Shown here: one piece after another, positions 6,738-7,293 of the stretch | How the letters are laid out: each line of letters begins with the position of its first letter | How positions within the stretch are numbered: the first letter of the stretch is position 1 | NCBI GenBank assembly: GCA_002162915.1 | Contig: MABB01000106.1 | Coordinates: 1-7,293 of the forward strand | DNA length: 7,293 nt | Source: Rhodospirillales bacterium 47_12_T64 | GTDB lineage: Bacteria; Pseudomonadota; Alphaproteobacteria; Kiloniellales; Kiloniellaceae | Direction of reading: 5' to 3' | Position numbers and translations under genes: made by a program | Notes under the pieces: generated by a model | Told to the model about the DNA's origin: nothing | The model's database searches: none | The model's input: the letters and a program-made list of their open reading frames with translations, nothing else

Positions 6738-7293
6738 ATGACTTTGGGCGTACATAATTTCCCGACAGATAAACACGGGTGGGCAGAGCTCTTGCCCGAC
6801 AGAGTACCCCGTGAACCATTGAGCGGAAGTCATCGAACTCCCTGGGTCGTCATAGGTGCTGGTGTAACCGGGCTTTCCTGTGCACGCAGACTTGCCGAAC
6901 TTCATCCCAATGATGAAATCTTGTTGCTTGATGCCCGAATGGTGGGGCAGGGAGCATCGGGTCGCAATTCCGGGTACGCCGTTGCTGTTAGCCAATTTTC
7001 AGGTGAATTTGATAAAGGTCAGGCTGATAATTATCGTCGAGTAAACCGGATCAACCAAGTCGGACTAGAATTACTGAGCACGCAGGTTGCGGATCATTCG
7101 ATTGACTGCCAGTGGCAACAGGATGGCTTTTACCATACTGCAGCTGATAAGCTTTCCGGCCGTGAGTGTGAAAATTTCCTTGAGTATCTCAATCGGCTAG
7201 AGATTGATCACGCAGGACTGGGGCAGGAAGAGCTAAATGATCGTCTTGGGACAAAGTTATATCGTTCCGGGGTTCATGTGCCGTCCGGGGTTC
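6738..7293 (+). CDS. FAD-dependent oxidoreductase of the DAO family, 3' partial
   Basis: The ATG at 6738 opens a frame that runs off the window after 185 codons. After about 35 non-conserved residues comes the dinucleotide-binding fold: WVVIGAGVTG with GxGxxG at 40-45, a helix SCARRLAELHP, and an acidic Asp65 at the end of strand two (ILLLDA). GQGASGRNSGYAV (70-82) is the second FAD-contact segment typical of the DAO family, which includes glycine/D-amino acid and gamma-glutamylputrescine oxidases. No substrate can be assigned because the substrate-binding part is missing. The ribosome binding site is weak (GGAT, 8 bases upstream). The gene is in its own unit after the 6613-6644 terminator, so a link to the iodate reductase genes is not implied. 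Confidence 0.82.
   Translation, partial: MTLGVHNFPTDKHGWAELLPDRVPREPLSGSHRTPWVVIGAGVTGLSCARRLAELHPNDEILLLDARMVGQGASGRNSGYAVAVSQFSGEFDKGQADNYRRVNRINQVGLELLSTQVADHSIDCQWQQDGFYHTAADKLSGRECENFLEYLNRLEIDHAGLGQEELNDRLGTKLYRSGVHVPSGV

Overview
The window most likely comes from a marine-type alphaproteobacterium. That placement is inferred from protein style and moderate GC and is not firm; no rRNA or other taxonomic marker is present. All genes lie on the + strand.

Region 1 (1-3958) is the 3' part of a compact operon: a di-heme cytochrome c peroxidase-like protein (5' end cut off), a Tat-exported Rieske [2Fe-2S] subunit, and an 890-residue molybdopterin oxidoreductase of the arsenite-oxidase (AioA) branch of the DMSO reductase superfamily. 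Peroxidase genes joined to an aioBA-like pair are the hallmark of dissimilatory iodate reductase (idrABP1P2), not of arsenite oxidase. The active-site loop supports this: the glutamate that helps bind arsenite in AioA is a serine here. The inferred scheme is periplasmic iodate reduction by IdrAB, with electrons arriving through the Rieske subunit and the peroxidase removing reactive by-products. The operon ends in a strong intrinsic terminator (3966-4013).

Region 2 (4041-6236) encodes a 731-residue cytoplasmic-looking HEAT-repeat protein made of two helical-repeat blocks joined by an acidic linker. It starts only 27 bases after the terminator T-tract. Its role is unknown; a scaffold or maturation role for the reductase is possible but unproven.

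Region 3 (6237-6644) holds a small lipoprotein with a double glycine zipper. Its ribosome binding site lies in the arm of an 11-bp hairpin, and it is followed by a clear terminator.

Region 4 (6645-7293) begins a new transcription unit: an FAD-dependent oxidoreductase of the DAO family, cut by the window edge, preceded by an 8-bp inverted repeat around a possible -10 element.

There is no gene-free stretch over 300 bases. I saw no tRNA, rRNA, CRISPR array or mobile element.
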